Source: Dyella halodurans
GTDB lineage: Bacteria > Pseudomonadota > Gammaproteobacteria > Xanthomonadales > Rhodanobacteraceae
DNA length: 64,000 nt
NCBI RefSeq assembly: GCF_026283925.1
Contig: NZ_JAPDPF010000011.1
Coordinates: forward strand, 1-64,000
Direction of reading: 5' to 3'
Part shown: positions 22,301 through 29,962 of the stretch, piece by piece
Position numbering within the stretch: the first letter of the stretch is position 1
Layout of the letters: each line of letters begins with the position of its first letter
The notes under the pieces: model-generated
What the model was told of the DNA's origin: nothing
Databases searched by the model: none
Seen by the model: the letters and a program-made list of their open reading frames with translations, nothing else
Program-made: the position numbers and the translations under genes

Positions 22301-22496
22301 TATAGCTGCGCTCCATCTCCTCGGCCGACAGGCCGGGCGCCTGCGCAGTAATCTCCAGGATGACCGGTGCAGGGTTGGGATAGGCCTCGATATTGAGCCT
22401 GGAGTAAGCCGCCACGCCGGCCACGGCGAAGGCGGCCAGCGCCATCAGCACAATGGCGCGACGGGTCAGCGCGAACGCGACGATACCTCTGAGCAC
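19308..22496 (-). CDS. RND efflux pump inner-membrane protein, CzcA/CusA-like
   Basis: A 1062-residue proton-driven RND transporter with twelve predicted membrane helices and two large periplasmic loops. Helix 4 reads VDFGIIVDSAVILIE. Its two Asp residues six apart and a Glu seven further on match the proton-relay pattern of heavy-metal RND pumps (D402, D408, E415 in CzcA). Family and neighbours (Zur, MerC, CDF) favour divalent metal export. The exact ion is not decided by sequence, and some pumps of this branch export organic compounds. Confidence 0.92.
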   Translation of the reverse strand: MLRGIVAFALTRRAIVLMALAAFAVAGVAAYSRLNIEAYPNPAPVILEITAQAPGLSAEEMERSYTRPMEVGLATTPGVESIRSTSFYGLSFVRVTFKYGTDYYFDYTQAALALQQNVSLPNNVQPQIQASSLVGEIFRYQLVGPPGTSLTDLRTLQDWVVTRRLLSVPGIAQVVTWGGTTKEYDVEADLHKLQGYGITLPQLVAAIGNANTNVGGRTINIGQQSVNIRGVGLIKDVDDIGNIVLNQSNGTPVLVKDLAKVKIGFVPRLGRAGRDHQDDVVTGIVVMNRTLQTKEVVARVQDEITKLNSDGTLPAGVKLVPFYDRSTLIAVTTHTVLHNLIFGCLLVFLIQWIFLGDLRSAIIVSANIPIALFFSIIILVLLGDSANLLSVGAVDFGIIVDSAVILIENIFRNFQKSSAEHQELLQDLAQSDMAGYVRGGAAKGWTDRLRLLFVSTIQVDRAVLFSSAITVAAFIPLFTMQGVEGQIFNPMARTYAYALTGALIATFTISPVLASLLLPKHIKETETIFVRAIRRVYSPVLRWALDRRKTTVAVGVGFLLFATLLLTRVGTEFLPALEEGNLWIRASMPTTISLEAGKDKVDRMREILLKHPEVITAVSQHGRPDDGSDASGFYNVELFVPLKPEGEWPRGHTKAQLVASLQQEFDNALPGVDFNFSQYIQDNIEEGLSGVKGANSVKIVGPELPELERLADQVMHEMRQVPGVQDLGVFHVLGQPNLNITVDRAKAARYGLNTGDINTVVQAAAGGTEATVVQEGERQFSLQVRLAPQFRSSIQAIGNIQVGYALPNGGTAYVPLRDVAAISLDTGASYIYRERNERFVPVKFSVRGRDLGSTVAEAQQRIAEHVILPTGYHLAWAGEFEDLQQAKHRLAVVLPIAIGLILALLFALFNSMRDSLLTLAAIPFSIAGGIIALYLSGLDLSVSAAIGFVSLFGVSVMNGILVITYFNHLLFEGHTPIEAMYRAAEQRMRPMLMTALSACIGLLPAALSTGIGSQVQRPLATVVVGGMLLGPVMLLVVAPALQVLVVEWSQRRKQRRLEGAAP

Positions 22497-22536
22497 GATC
22501 AGTCCCTGATAAGGAAGGGGAGTGGCGCCACCGGCC

Positions 22537-23712
22537 CTACTGCGACTGCAGGGTCAGTGCGTTGCTGAGGAACAGCGCGCCTTCCGCCGCAATCTGCTCG
22601 TGGCTCGAAAGGCCGGACAGCACCGGGAAGTAGCCGTCCTGCGGTGCGCCGAGTTTCACCGGACGACGAGTGAAGCTGCGGCCGTCGCGGGTCGTGAAGA
22701 TCACCATGCTGCCGTCGCCCTCACGCACCACCGCGTCTTCAGGCACCGCAATGTGGCGTGTCGGTTCGGCGGTACGGATGGTGTAGTCGGCCAACATCTG
22801 CGGCCGAAGGCCGGCGGCCGGCGCATGCAAGGTGGCGCGCACGACGACGCGATGCGTATTCGGATCGGAGCTGCTGCCCACGTAGTCGATCGGGCTCTCG
22901 AAGCGCTGGCCTGGTAGTGCGTCCAGGTTGGCGACCAGCGGCAGGCCTGGATGCAACAGGGGCGAATCAGTCTCGGCGACGTTCGCAACCAGCCACAAGC
23001 TGGACGCATCGGCGACATTGAACGGCGCCGGACTGCTGCCGGGCTGAATCAGGCTGCCGGGAGCGATATTGCGCGTGGCCACCAGGCCGGTGATCGGGCT
23101 GTTGATGCGCAATTCGCCATCGACGCGGCGTGCGGCCGCGATGCGGTCGATGTCGGCCTCGCTCTTGCCAAAAATCAGCAAGGCGCGACGTGCCGCCTGG
23201 TAATTGCCCTCGGCGGTTTGCTGGTCGGCTACGGCTTGTTCCAGGTCACGCGGTGCATTGGCCTGGACTTGCGCCATGCCCTTGGCCCGCGTCAGCGCGG
23301 CCCGGGTCTGCGTCCAACTGGCCGCGGCACTGACCAGGGTGGCTTCCGCCTGGGCGAGGTCGGGGCTGTCCACCGAAAACAGCGGCTGGCCCCGCGTCAC
23401 GGCGTCGCCGGCCTTGGCGAATACCTCGCGCACGCGCCCTGCATACGGCGAGGTGACCTGGGCCAGGTGATCCTGATCGAAGTCCACATAGCCGACGGCC
23501 TGGATGTAAGGCGCAAAATCGCGATCGGTAGTCGAGGTCACATGGACCTGGCGCGCCTGCTCGGCATTGATCGTGACGGTCTGGCTCGATGCCGGCGCGG
23601 TGCGTGACGCGGCACCCGGTGGTGTAGTGCCGTGCTGTTGGCAAGACCAGGCGAGCAACATGGCCGCCAACAGGCAGCCGCCAGCGATGAATCGTTCGCC
23701 GAGTTTCTTCAT
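22537..23712 (-). CDS. periplasmic adaptor (membrane fusion) lipoprotein of the RND pump
   Basis: A 391-residue HlyD/CzcB-type adaptor linking the inner-membrane pump to the outer-membrane channel. A lipoprotein signal ends at Cys24 (AWSC). Next come a lipoyl-like segment (VTSPYAGRVREVFAKAGDAVTRGQPL), a helical hairpin (about 110-175), a second lipoyl half (INSPITGLVATRNIAPGSLIQPG) and beta-barrel/membrane-proximal domains. I use ATG 23712; ATG 23721 is also possible. It lies 40 bp upstream of the pump gene. The 147-bp gap before it could hold a separate promoter. Confidence 0.9.
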   Translation of the reverse strand: MKKLGERFIAGGCLLAAMLLAWSCQQHGTTPPGAASRTAPASSQTVTINAEQARQVHVTSTTDRDFAPYIQAVGYVDFDQDHLAQVTSPYAGRVREVFAKAGDAVTRGQPLFSVDSPDLAQAEATLVSAAASWTQTRAALTRAKGMAQVQANAPRDLEQAVADQQTAEGNYQAARRALLIFGKSEADIDRIAAARRVDGELRINSPITGLVATRNIAPGSLIQPGSSPAPFNVADASSLWLVANVAETDSPLLHPGLPLVANLDALPGQRFESPIDYVGSSSDPNTHRVVVRATLHAPAAGLRPQMLADYTIRTAEPTRHIAVPEDAVVREGDGSMVIFTTRDGRSFTRRPVKLGAPQDGYFPVLSGLSSHEQIAAEGALFLSNALTLQSQ

Positions 23713-23859
23713 GGCCCTCATTGCCGATCGCGCCAAACGCCGGGAGTGGCGTTTTGGTCTGGCTGGCGCTCGCGCACGGTATCGACGACGGCCGTCGTGA
23801 CGGGGATGACGCAAGAGCTGCCCGCGCGCACCTTAGTCGCGCGCTGGCGCCGGCAACAG

Positions 23860-25233
23860 TTACGGTTTGGAAAGGTTGGCGGCGGGCAGCAGCATGCTCA
23901 CTTTCAGCCCAGGCGAGGTGTTTTCCAGGGTCAGCTGGCCTCGGTGCAGCGAAACCACGGCAGCCACGATGCTGAGGCCCAGGCCGTTGCCGCGCTGGTG
24001 GCGACTGCTATCGACCCGAAAGAAGCGCTCGGTGGCGCGCGACAGCGCGGCGGCGGGGATGCCCGGCCCGTTGTCCTGCACGGTAATGGCCACCATCCCG
24101 TTCGCTTCCACGGTACGCACGTCGACCGTTGCCCCATGGCCGGCGTACTTGAACGCGTTATCCAGCAAATTGGCCAAGGTGTTGGCCAGTAGATGGCGAT
24201 CCGCGAGGATCTGGGGTTCGCCGTCGACGTCATGGGTCAGATGGATCGAGAGGGACTCCGCTGCGGGCTGGTAGAGCTCGATGATGTCGTCGAGCAGTTC
24301 GCGCACCGGCAGGGTTTCGAAGCTTTGTCGCCGGACGCCTGATTCCGCCTCGGCGATCTGCAACAGCTTGTCGAGCACCGTAATGAGGCCGTCGATCTCG
24401 TCGATGGCGTACTGCCCGGCCTGGGGCAGGCGCTCGGGGCGCTGGGGTGAGCGCAACGCCTGTTCCAGCGCCGCGCGAATGCGGCCCAGCGGCGTGCGCA
24501 GATCGTGCGCGATGGCATTGGACACCTGGCGGGAGGTATCCATCAAACGCTCGATCTCGTCGAGCATGTCGTTGACGTCGCGGGCCACCACGGCGAACTC
24601 GTCCTTGGAGGCGCCGATGGTGATGCGGCGGTCCAGCCGACCCGCGGCGATCTCTGTGGTCGCATGGTGGATGGCCTTCAGCTGCCGCTGCAGCTGGTCG
24701 CGAAACAGGATCGAGCCCGCGCCCGCCAGCAGGATCGCGAGCAGGCCACCCAGCCCCAGCGCCACCAGCACCATGTGCTCCAGTTCGCGCACGTCCTGCA
24801 TGTCGCGGCCGACCAGCAGCATGCCGCCGTCGGCGAAACGATAAGTCAGCAGGCGGCTGCTGGATTGCCGGCCGACGCGTTCCACGTCGACCTTTTCCAG
24901 CCCTTCGGCAATCGTTGCCGGGCGCGGCCATGCGGTGAGGTTGCCGATGAGCTTGTGGCCGTCGGCATCGAGCAGCAGATAGATCTCCGTATCGCTGTCC
25001 TGGTTGTCGGTCAGCAGGTTGTGGATCTCGCGCACCAGCGCGTCGCTGCCGCGTTGCTCGCGTACCTGCACCAGGTGGCGCGAGGTGCTGCGCAGCTGGG
25101 TGTCGATGTTGCGGCCAAGCAGGCCGGCCGTGCCGATATAGAACACGGTGGAAATCAAGGCCACCGAGAGCAGCAGCAGCGCGCCGTAGCCGGCCGACAT
25201 GCGAAACACCACCGAGTGGCGAAAGCTAGCCAT
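23860..25233 (-). CDS. sensor histidine kinase of the efflux locus (CzcS/CusS-like)
   Basis: A membrane histidine kinase of 457 residues. Two transmembrane helices (about 14-36 and 150-172) flank a periplasmic sensor loop. A HAMP domain follows, then the phospho-acceptor H box (NAIAHDLRTPLGR) and the HATPase domain with N box LLDNAFKYA, DNGPGIP and GNGLGLSIV. The start ATG 25233 overlaps the response-regulator stop by eight bases. The position in front of the efflux genes suggests it senses periplasmic metal and switches on the pump; this is inferred from CzcRS/CusRS. Confidence 0.92.
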   Translation of the reverse strand: MASFRHSVVFRMSAGYGALLLLSVALISTVFYIGTAGLLGRNIDTQLRSTSRHLVQVREQRGSDALVREIHNLLTDNQDSDTEIYLLLDADGHKLIGNLTAWPRPATIAEGLEKVDVERVGRQSSSRLLTYRFADGGMLLVGRDMQDVRELEHMVLVALGLGGLLAILLAGAGSILFRDQLQRQLKAIHHATTEIAAGRLDRRITIGASKDEFAVVARDVNDMLDEIERLMDTSRQVSNAIAHDLRTPLGRIRAALEQALRSPQRPERLPQAGQYAIDEIDGLITVLDKLLQIAEAESGVRRQSFETLPVRELLDDIIELYQPAAESLSIHLTHDVDGEPQILADRHLLANTLANLLDNAFKYAGHGATVDVRTVEANGMVAITVQDNGPGIPAAALSRATERFFRVDSSRHQRGNGLGLSIVAAVVSLHRGQLTLENTSPGLKVSMLLPAANLSKP

Positions 25234-25924
25234 CGCTGGAGTCCTGGCTACGCATACCAAGGGTGAAACCCACGCCACGCACCGTGCGTATCAGTGGCTG
25301 CGTGTTGTCCTTGTCGATCTTGTTGCGCAAGCGGCTCATCTGCACGTCGATCACATTCGTCTCCGGATCGAAGTGATAGCCCCAGACCGCGGCCAGCAGC
25401 ATCTTGCGCGTGACCACCTCGTCCTGATGACGCATCAGGTATTCCAGCAGCAGGTATTCGCGTGGTTGCAGCGGAATCGGCAGGTTGTCGCGGAACACGC
25501 GGCGGGTGCGCGGGTCCAGCGTCAGGTCGCCAACGCTCAGCAACTCCGGCTCGATGCGCGGGCTGGCGCGCCGTGCCAGGGCTTCGATGCGAGCCAGCAG
25601 CTCGTCCAGGGCAAACGGCTTGGTCAGGTAGTCGTCGCCGCCGCTGCGCAGGCCGCGGATACGTTCATCCAGGCTGCTGAGTGCGCTGAGCACCAGCACC
25701 GGCGTGCGGTCGTCGCGCGAACGCAGCGTCGCGAGGATCTCCAGTCCATCCACGCCGCCAGGCAGCATGCGGTCCAGGACGATGAGGTCCCACAGCTCGC
25801 CATTGGCGCGCTCTACGCCGTCCGTGCCGCTATGGCATACCTCGACCTGATGGCCAGCTTCGTGGAGGCCTTCGCGGATCAGGTCGGCGGTGTGGAGGTC
25901 ATCCTCGATCAACAGGCAGCGCAT
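25226..25924 (-). CDS. OmpR-family response regulator of the efflux locus (CzcR/CusR-like)
   Basis: A 232-residue response regulator with a receiver domain (phospho-acceptor Asp51, acidic pair ED at 7-8, Lys in DYLTKPF) and a C-terminal winged helix (about 130-222). It is the first gene of the minus-strand five-gene efflux operon and shares an overlap with the kinase. The loop after the phosphorylated Asp reads RMLPGGVDG, one residue longer than the usual MLPGxDG. Regulation of the pump by phosphorylated regulator is inferred from the order of genes. Confidence 0.93.
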   Translation of the reverse strand: MRCLLIEDDLHTADLIREGLHEAGHQVEVCHSGTDGVERANGELWDLIVLDRMLPGGVDGLEILATLRSRDDRTPVLVLSALSSLDERIRGLRSGGDDYLTKPFALDELLARIEALARRASPRIEPELLSVGDLTLDPRTRRVFRDNLPIPLQPREYLLLEYLMRHQDEVVTRKMLLAAVWGYHFDPETNVIDVQMSRLRNKIDKDNTQPLIRTVRGVGFTLGMRSQDSSDG

Positions 25925-26014
25925 GGTTTCCGTCCGGTATGCGACGCCCGTGGGTGCAAGCCGGGTGTCGACGCTTCATCATCGGCACTATCGTAGTGAT
26001 TCGGCGGGGTCGAC

Positions 26015-26299
26015 GTGGAGCAATGGCTGGAAAAGGCAATGCAGGGCGTGGATCCCGACAGTCCCGATGCCTTCATGCACATCTTCCTGAACCTGATGGC
26101 CTTGCTGCCCTGGGCGGCGCTGTTCTGGTGGAGCGTGGTCTTTGTGGTGGTGGGGGCCGTGCTGGGCTGGTGGCGTGGACGGCTGGTGGAAGGCATCGTC
26201 TGGGCCGTGGTGCTGGGGCCGCTCGGCTGGATCGTGGTGCTGGGGCGTTCCCGCCCCAAGCCGCGACCCGAGCCGCCGCCGCTGCCGCGCAGGCGCTAA
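26015..26299 (+). CDS. small membrane protein, two predicted helices
   Basis: A 94-residue product beginning at GTG. Two hydrophobic stretches (about 28-50 and 55-77) precede a basic, Pro-rich tail ending in RRR. I do not recognise the family; the topology recalls small 'DUF'-type inner-membrane proteins. It starts 90 bp from the divergent response regulator and ends 23 bp before zur, so it may be the first gene of the zur transcript. Real expression is likely but not certain. Confidence 0.6.
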   Translation: MEQWLEKAMQGVDPDSPDAFMHIFLNLMALLPWAALFWWSVVFVVVGAVLGWWRGRLVEGIVWAVVLGPLGWIVVLGRSRPKPRPEPPPLPRRR

Positions 26300-26322
26300 C
26301 GGAGGTTCTCGGGCGGGAGTGT

Positions 26323-26835
26323 ATGATGGCTACCGAGGTGAATTCTTTGAGTCATATCGCTTCCGACAAGCTGCACGTGCATCACCACCATGATCACGAC
26401 GACGCCCAGAGCTTCGTGCGTGCGGTGGAGCATGCCAGCGAGGCGCGCGGCCTGCGGCTGACGCCGTTGCGCAAGGAAGTGCTGGAATTGGTCGCCGCTG
26501 CGGGCCAGCCGGTCAAGGCTTACGATCTGCTCGACCAGCTGCGTGAGCGCCATGGCAATGCGGCGCCGCCCACGGTGTACCGCGCCCTCGACTTCCTGCT
26601 CGAACACGGCTTCATCCACAAGCTGGAATCGATCAACGCCTTCGTCTCCTGCCATCACCCGGCGGAGGCGCATCAAGTGCCGTTCCTGATCTGCGACAAC
26701 TGCTCCAGCGCCCAGGAAGTCTGCGACGAGCGCGTGGCCGAGCTGATCGAAGCCCAGGCCAAGGCGTTCGGCTTCCGGCCGCAGGCGCAGACGCTGGAAG
26801 TGCACGGTCTCTGCAAGAACTGCCGCAAGGGCTAA
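26323..26835 (+). CDS. zur: Fur-family zinc uptake regulator Zur
   Basis: A 170-residue Fur-superfamily repressor. The winged helix (about 40-105) includes PTVYRALDFLLEHG. The dimerisation region has two CxxC pairs (C124/C127 and C164/C167) forming the structural zinc site, and C110 with nearby His is a likely regulatory site. LICDNCSSAQE is typical of Zur, not Fur. The N-terminus carries an unusual His/Asp stretch (residues 18-27) absent from E. coli Zur. ATG at 26323 and the next codon (26326) are both possible starts after GGGAG. A Zur operator lies 38 bp downstream of the gene. Confidence 0.92.
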   Translation: MMATEVNSLSHIASDKLHVHHHHDHDDAQSFVRAVEHASEARGLRLTPLRKEVLELVAAAGQPVKAYDLLDQLRERHGNAAPPTVYRALDFLLEHGFIHKLESINAFVSCHHPAEAHQVPFLICDNCSSAQEVCDERVAELIEAQAKAFGFRPQAQTLEVHGLCKNCRKG

Positions 26836-26839
26836 GGCC

Positions 26840-26864
26840 GCGAAGCGTCTGGTCGGCGCTTCGC
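26840..26864 (+). terminator. hairpin after zur, possible terminator
   Basis: A perfect 8-bp stem GCGAAGCG / CGCTTCGC with a 9-base loop starts four bases after the zur stop and is followed by TTGCGTTT. The T content is modest. It would separate zur from the Zur-regulated promoter immediately downstream. Confidence 0.5.
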
Positions 26865-26872
26865 TTGCGTTT

Positions 26873-26895
26873 GCTACGTTATAATGTAACATGTC
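26873..26895. promoter_or_regulatory. Zur operator overlapping a TATAAT -10 box
   Basis: The core GTTATA-A-TGTAAC is a near-perfect palindrome. Over 23 bp it agrees with the gammaproteobacterial Zur consensus (GTTATA-N-TATAAC core with ATG/CAT flanks) at 18 of 22 defined positions by my count. A perfect TATAAT (26880-26885) lies inside it, so bound Zur would block RNA polymerase. No good -35 hexamer is seen. The next gene is the MerC-domain protein at 26945. Confidence 0.72.
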
Positions 26896-26944
26896 TCGCC
26901 TGGGGTGGCCCAGCTCGACTCGCGGTGCGCTTCGGTCTTATCCG

Positions 26945-27370
26945 ATGGATGCCAGGCAAGAAAAAAAATCCCGCTGGTGGTTCATGGCCGACCGGATTGG
27001 TGCAACGGCATCCTTCCTGTGCGCCATCCACTGCGCCGCCTTGCCGTTCGTACTGGCGGTACTGCCCCTGCTCGGGTTGAGTTTTCTTGCCGACCACCGC
27101 TTCGAGCGTGGCTTTGTCATGTTTGCCTGTGCGCTCGCCCTGGTCAGCCTGATCAGCGGTTATCGGCGCCACCATCGTCAGCGACCGTTGCTGCTGGCCT
27201 TGCCCGGCCTCGCCCTGCTGATCACCGGCGTCACGTTTGCCGAAAACTATTCCATCGTTCTGCACAGCGTGCTGGTGACCTGCGGCGGTTTGCTGGTGGC
27301 GTCCGCGCATTTCATCAATCTGCGCACGCATCGCGCCGCGCACGTGCACGGCCCACAGTGTGCGCACTGA
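26945..27370 (+). CDS. MerC-domain inner-membrane protein under a Zur operator
   Basis: A 141-residue protein with about four hydrophobic helices. The MerC-domain opening DRIGATASFLCAIHCAALP carries the Cys and His residues typical of this metal-related family. A His-containing tail follows (HRAAHVHGPQCAH). An ATG at 26891 lies inside the operator, at the predicted transcription start, and is unlikely to be used. I use 26945; 26984 is an alternative. The upstream Zur box suggests repression in zinc-replete cells, hence a possible role in zinc acquisition or handling. MerC itself is known from mercury uptake; the substrate here is inference. Confidence 0.8.
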   Translation: MDARQEKKSRWWFMADRIGATASFLCAIHCAALPFVLAVLPLLGLSFLADHRFERGFVMFACALALVSLISGYRRHHRQRPLLLALPGLALLITGVTFAENYSIVLHSVLVTCGGLLVASAHFINLRTHRAAHVHGPQCAH

Positions 27371-27430
27371 AAACGCCGGTAAGCGCTGCCGTGATTGTGT
27401 AACGGGGCCCGTGCTTTCTAGCATTCGCGT

Positions 27431-28414
27431 ATGAATACCGCTCACGTGCGGACGCACGACCATGACCACCACGATCATGAGCACGGGCATCATGGTCACG
27501 CCCATGGCGCGACGCATGACCACCGCGGCGTAAGCGGGCGCGAGCGCAAGTTGATCGTCGCCTTCGTGCTCACCACGCTGATGATGGTGATCGAGGTCGT
27601 TGGCGGCTTCTGGTCCGGTTCGCTGGCCTTGCTGGCCGATGCCGGCCATATGCTGATCGACTCGCTGGCCTTGCTATTGGCCGTGGTCGGCGCGTGGTTT
27701 GCCCGGCGGCCAGCCGATGCGCGGCGCACGTACGGCTACGGGCGCCTGGAAGTGCTCGCTGGTTTCGTCAACGCGCTCACGCAGTTTGTACTGGTCGCCT
27801 TCATCGCCTTTGAGGCCATTGGGCGCTTGTTCCATCCAGCGGAAATCCTCTCCGGCATGATGCTGGGGGTGGCGAGCGCCGGCCTGGTCGTGAACCTGCT
27901 GGTGCTGCGCACGCTGCATGGCCATGCGCATGACGACGTCAACCTCGCCGGCGCCACGCTGCACGTGCTGGGTGATCTGCTCGGCTCGGTGGCGGCGGTG
28001 GTTGCCGCCTTGCTGGTGCGCTGGATGCATTGGAACTGGGCGGATCCGGTGCTTTCGCTGCTGGTGTCGCTGTTGATCCTCAACAGCGCGTGGCGCCTGC
28101 TGCGCCGGTCCGCGCACATCCTGCTCGAAGGCGTGCCCGAAGGCATGAATACCGGCGACGTGGCCGATGCGTTGCGCGTCGCGGACGCGTCGATTCGCGA
28201 CATCCACCATTTGCATGTGTGGCAGTTGGCCACCGGCTCGCGCATGGCCACCTTGCATGCAGAGCTGAACGAAAGCGGCAACAGTGCTGCCGCGATCAGT
28301 GCCATCAACCAGGTCCTGGCCGAGCGTTTCGGTATTCGGCACGTCACGGTGCAGATCGATTCGGAGCCATGTCCTGAACACCAGCGCGACTGCGCGGGTC
28401 ACGACCATCGCTGA
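27431..28414 (+). CDS. cation diffusion facilitator, zinc exporter type
   Basis: A 327-residue CDF transporter with six predicted helices. The His/Asp-rich N-terminus (residues 4-31, alternating H and D/G) typically binds or senses zinc. The helix-2 metal site is in ADAGHMLID (HxxxD), and the helix-5 region has the matching site. The C-terminal cytoplasmic domain contains DIHHLHVWQLATG. It resembles ZitB/CzcD/DmeF exporters of zinc, cobalt or nickel. It lies 60 bp after the MerC-domain gene and could be co-transcribed from the Zur-controlled promoter. That would be unusual for an exporter. Confidence 0.92.
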   Translation: MNTAHVRTHDHDHHDHEHGHHGHAHGATHDHRGVSGRERKLIVAFVLTTLMMVIEVVGGFWSGSLALLADAGHMLIDSLALLLAVVGAWFARRPADARRTYGYGRLEVLAGFVNALTQFVLVAFIAFEAIGRLFHPAEILSGMMLGVASAGLVVNLLVLRTLHGHAHDDVNLAGATLHVLGDLLGSVAAVVAALLVRWMHWNWADPVLSLLVSLLILNSAWRLLRRSAHILLEGVPEGMNTGDVADALRVADASIRDIHHLHVWQLATGSRMATLHAELNESGNSAAAISAINQVLAERFGIRHVTVQIDSEPCPEHQRDCAGHDHR

Positions 28415-28483
28415 CTATTGCGATTTGAGCGGTCGCTGATAGGATGGATGACTGTTCACCCTCATGAATCAAGGAGTTCCCTT

Positions 28484-28645
28484 ATGGGCAAGGGCGATCG
28501 CAAGACCCGTCGTGGCAAGACTTACCGTGGCAGCTATGGCAACTCCCGCGCGCATTCGCTGCAGCCGGCCGTTGCTGGCGCCAAGGCGACCGTGACCAAG
28601 CCGGCCGCCGCCAAGAAGGCTGCTCCCAAGAAGAAGTCGGCATAA
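28484..28645 (+). CDS. 30S ribosomal protein THX
   Basis: A 53-residue basic protein starting MGKGDRKTRRGKTYRGSYGNSR, the conserved THX signature that binds the top of the 30S head. An Ala/Lys-rich extension follows. The start is ATG 28484, eight bases after a strong AAGGAG Shine-Dalgarno. It stands alone between the CDF gene and a strong terminator. Confidence 0.92.
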   Translation: MGKGDRKTRRGKTYRGSYGNSRAHSLQPAVAGAKATVTKPAAAKKAAPKKKSA

Positions 28646-28662
28646 GCCGTACTCGCTTCGAC

Positions 28663-28691
28663 AAAACCCCCGCGCTTGCGGGGGTTTTTTT
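28663..28691 (+). terminator. strong Rho-independent terminator, bidirectional
   Basis: The stem CCCCCGC / GCGGGGG with a GCTT loop is flanked by an AAAA run on the left and seven T residues on the right. This allows termination of the THX gene on the plus strand and of the hutI operon on the minus strand. Confidence 0.9.
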
Positions 28692-28721
28692 ATGGCCGAT
28701 CCTCCTGGTGAGGCGACTGGC

Positions 28722-29957
28722 TCAGGGCTCGGGCGACAGCAGTTCGCCACCGAGGAAAATTTCCCGCAGTACATTGCTGCCGCCGATCCAGTAGCAGAGC
28801 TCGGCCGGCGAGTGCACATTCCACCGCGCGAGATCGGCGCGCTGCCCGACGGCCAGGGTGCCGCGATCGGCAAGACCAAGCGCCTTGGCGGCATGCACGG
28901 TGACGCCCCGCAGGGCTTCTTCCGGGGTCAGGCGAAACAGCGTGCACGCCATGCCGGCGGCAAGACGCAACGAAAGCAGGGGCGAGGTGCCTGGATTGCA
29001 GTCGGTAGCCACGGCCATGGCGACGCCGTGTTCGCGCAGGCTGGCGATTGGCGGAAGCTTTGTTTCGCGCAGGGCGTAGTACGCGCCAGGCAGCAGCACG
29101 GCGACCGTGCCTGCATGGGCCATCGCGTGGACACCATGCTCGCTGAGATGTTCCAGGTGATCGGCGGAAAGCCCGTTGAAGGAAGCAACCAGGGCCGCCC
29201 CGTCGAGATCGGACAACTGCTCGGCGTGCAGCTTGACCGGCAGGCCGAGTTGCGTCGCGCGCTCGAAGACGCGAAGCGTTTCCGCGGGGGTGAAGCCGAT
29301 GTTTTCGCAAAACGCATCAACGGCGTCGACCAGCCCTTCGCCAGCCAGCGTGGGCAACATCACGTCGCAGACCAGGTCGACATAGGTATCACGATCGTCG
29401 CGAAATTCCGGCGGCAGCGCATGCAGGCCGAGAAAGGTGGTGCGCACGGTGATGTCCAGCGCCTTGCCGAGGCGACGTGCGACCCGCAGCATGCGGCGTT
29501 CGGTGTCGAGATCCAGGCCGTAGCCGGATTTGATCTCGATCGTGGTGACGCCGTCGGCGAGCAGGGCATGCGCTCGCGGTAGCGCCTGCGCGAACAGCGC
29601 ATCTTCGCTGGCTTCGCGGGTGGCCTTGACGGTGGAGACAATGCCGCCTCCGGCGCGTGCGATCTCCTCGTAGCTGGCGCCATTGAGGCGCAGGTCGAAT
29701 TCGTGCGCGCGGTTGCCGCCAAATACGAGATGGGTGTGGCAATCGATCAGTCCTGGCGTGACCAGCGCACCGTCCAGGTAGTCCACGCGCGTGGCCAGCG
29801 TCTCGGCATCGCCGGGCAGCTCACGCTGTGGTCCGACCCAGGCAATGCGTCCCTGGTGTAGCGCGATCGCGCCGTTCTCGATCAGTCCATAAGGCGCTTC
29901 GCCGACAAACGTGGCCAGCGTGGCATCGAGCAGCAAGTGGTCCCAGCGTGTGGTCAT
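28722..29957 (-). CDS. hutI: imidazolonepropionase
   Basis: HutI opens the ring of 4-imidazolone-5-propanoate to N-formimino-L-glutamate, the third step of histidine degradation. The 411-residue amidohydrolase-superfamily protein has the metal-binding [16 protein letters not shown] motif near residue 70, [10 protein letters not shown], and the metal ligands in KLHAEQ and ATDCNPGT. It is the last gene of a minus-strand set, five bases after the ClC channel gene. hutF lies nearby on the other strand and hutU 20 kb away. hutH and hutG are not in the window. Confidence 0.95.
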   Translation of the reverse strand: MTTRWDHLLLDATLATFVGEAPYGLIENGAIALHQGRIAWVGPQRELPGDAETLATRVDYLDGALVTPGLIDCHTHLVFGGNRAHEFDLRLNGASYEEIARAGGGIVSTVKATREASEDALFAQALPRAHALLADGVTTIEIKSGYGLDLDTERRMLRVARRLGKALDITVRTTFLGLHALPPEFRDDRDTYVDLVCDVMLPTLAGEGLVDAVDAFCENIGFTPAETLRVFERATQLGLPVKLHAEQLSDLDGAALVASFNGLSADHLEHLSEHGVHAMAHAGTVAVLLPGAYYALRETKLPPIASLREHGVAMAVATDCNPGTSPLLSLRLAAGMACTLFRLTPEEALRGVTVHAAKALGLADRGTLAVGQRADLARWNVHSPAELCYWIGGSNVLREIFLGGELLSPEP

Positions 29958-29962
29958 GAGCG

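Noticed and set aside
20463-22568. 701-residue open frame antisense to the RND pump
   Set aside because: The sense frame is a full RND transporter. The antisense product has no recognisable family and an atypical His/Gln/Asp composition.
26891-26944. Earlier ATG for the MerC-domain gene
   Set aside because: It falls inside the Zur operator, about where transcription would begin from the TATAAT at 26880, so it could not be translated from that promoter.
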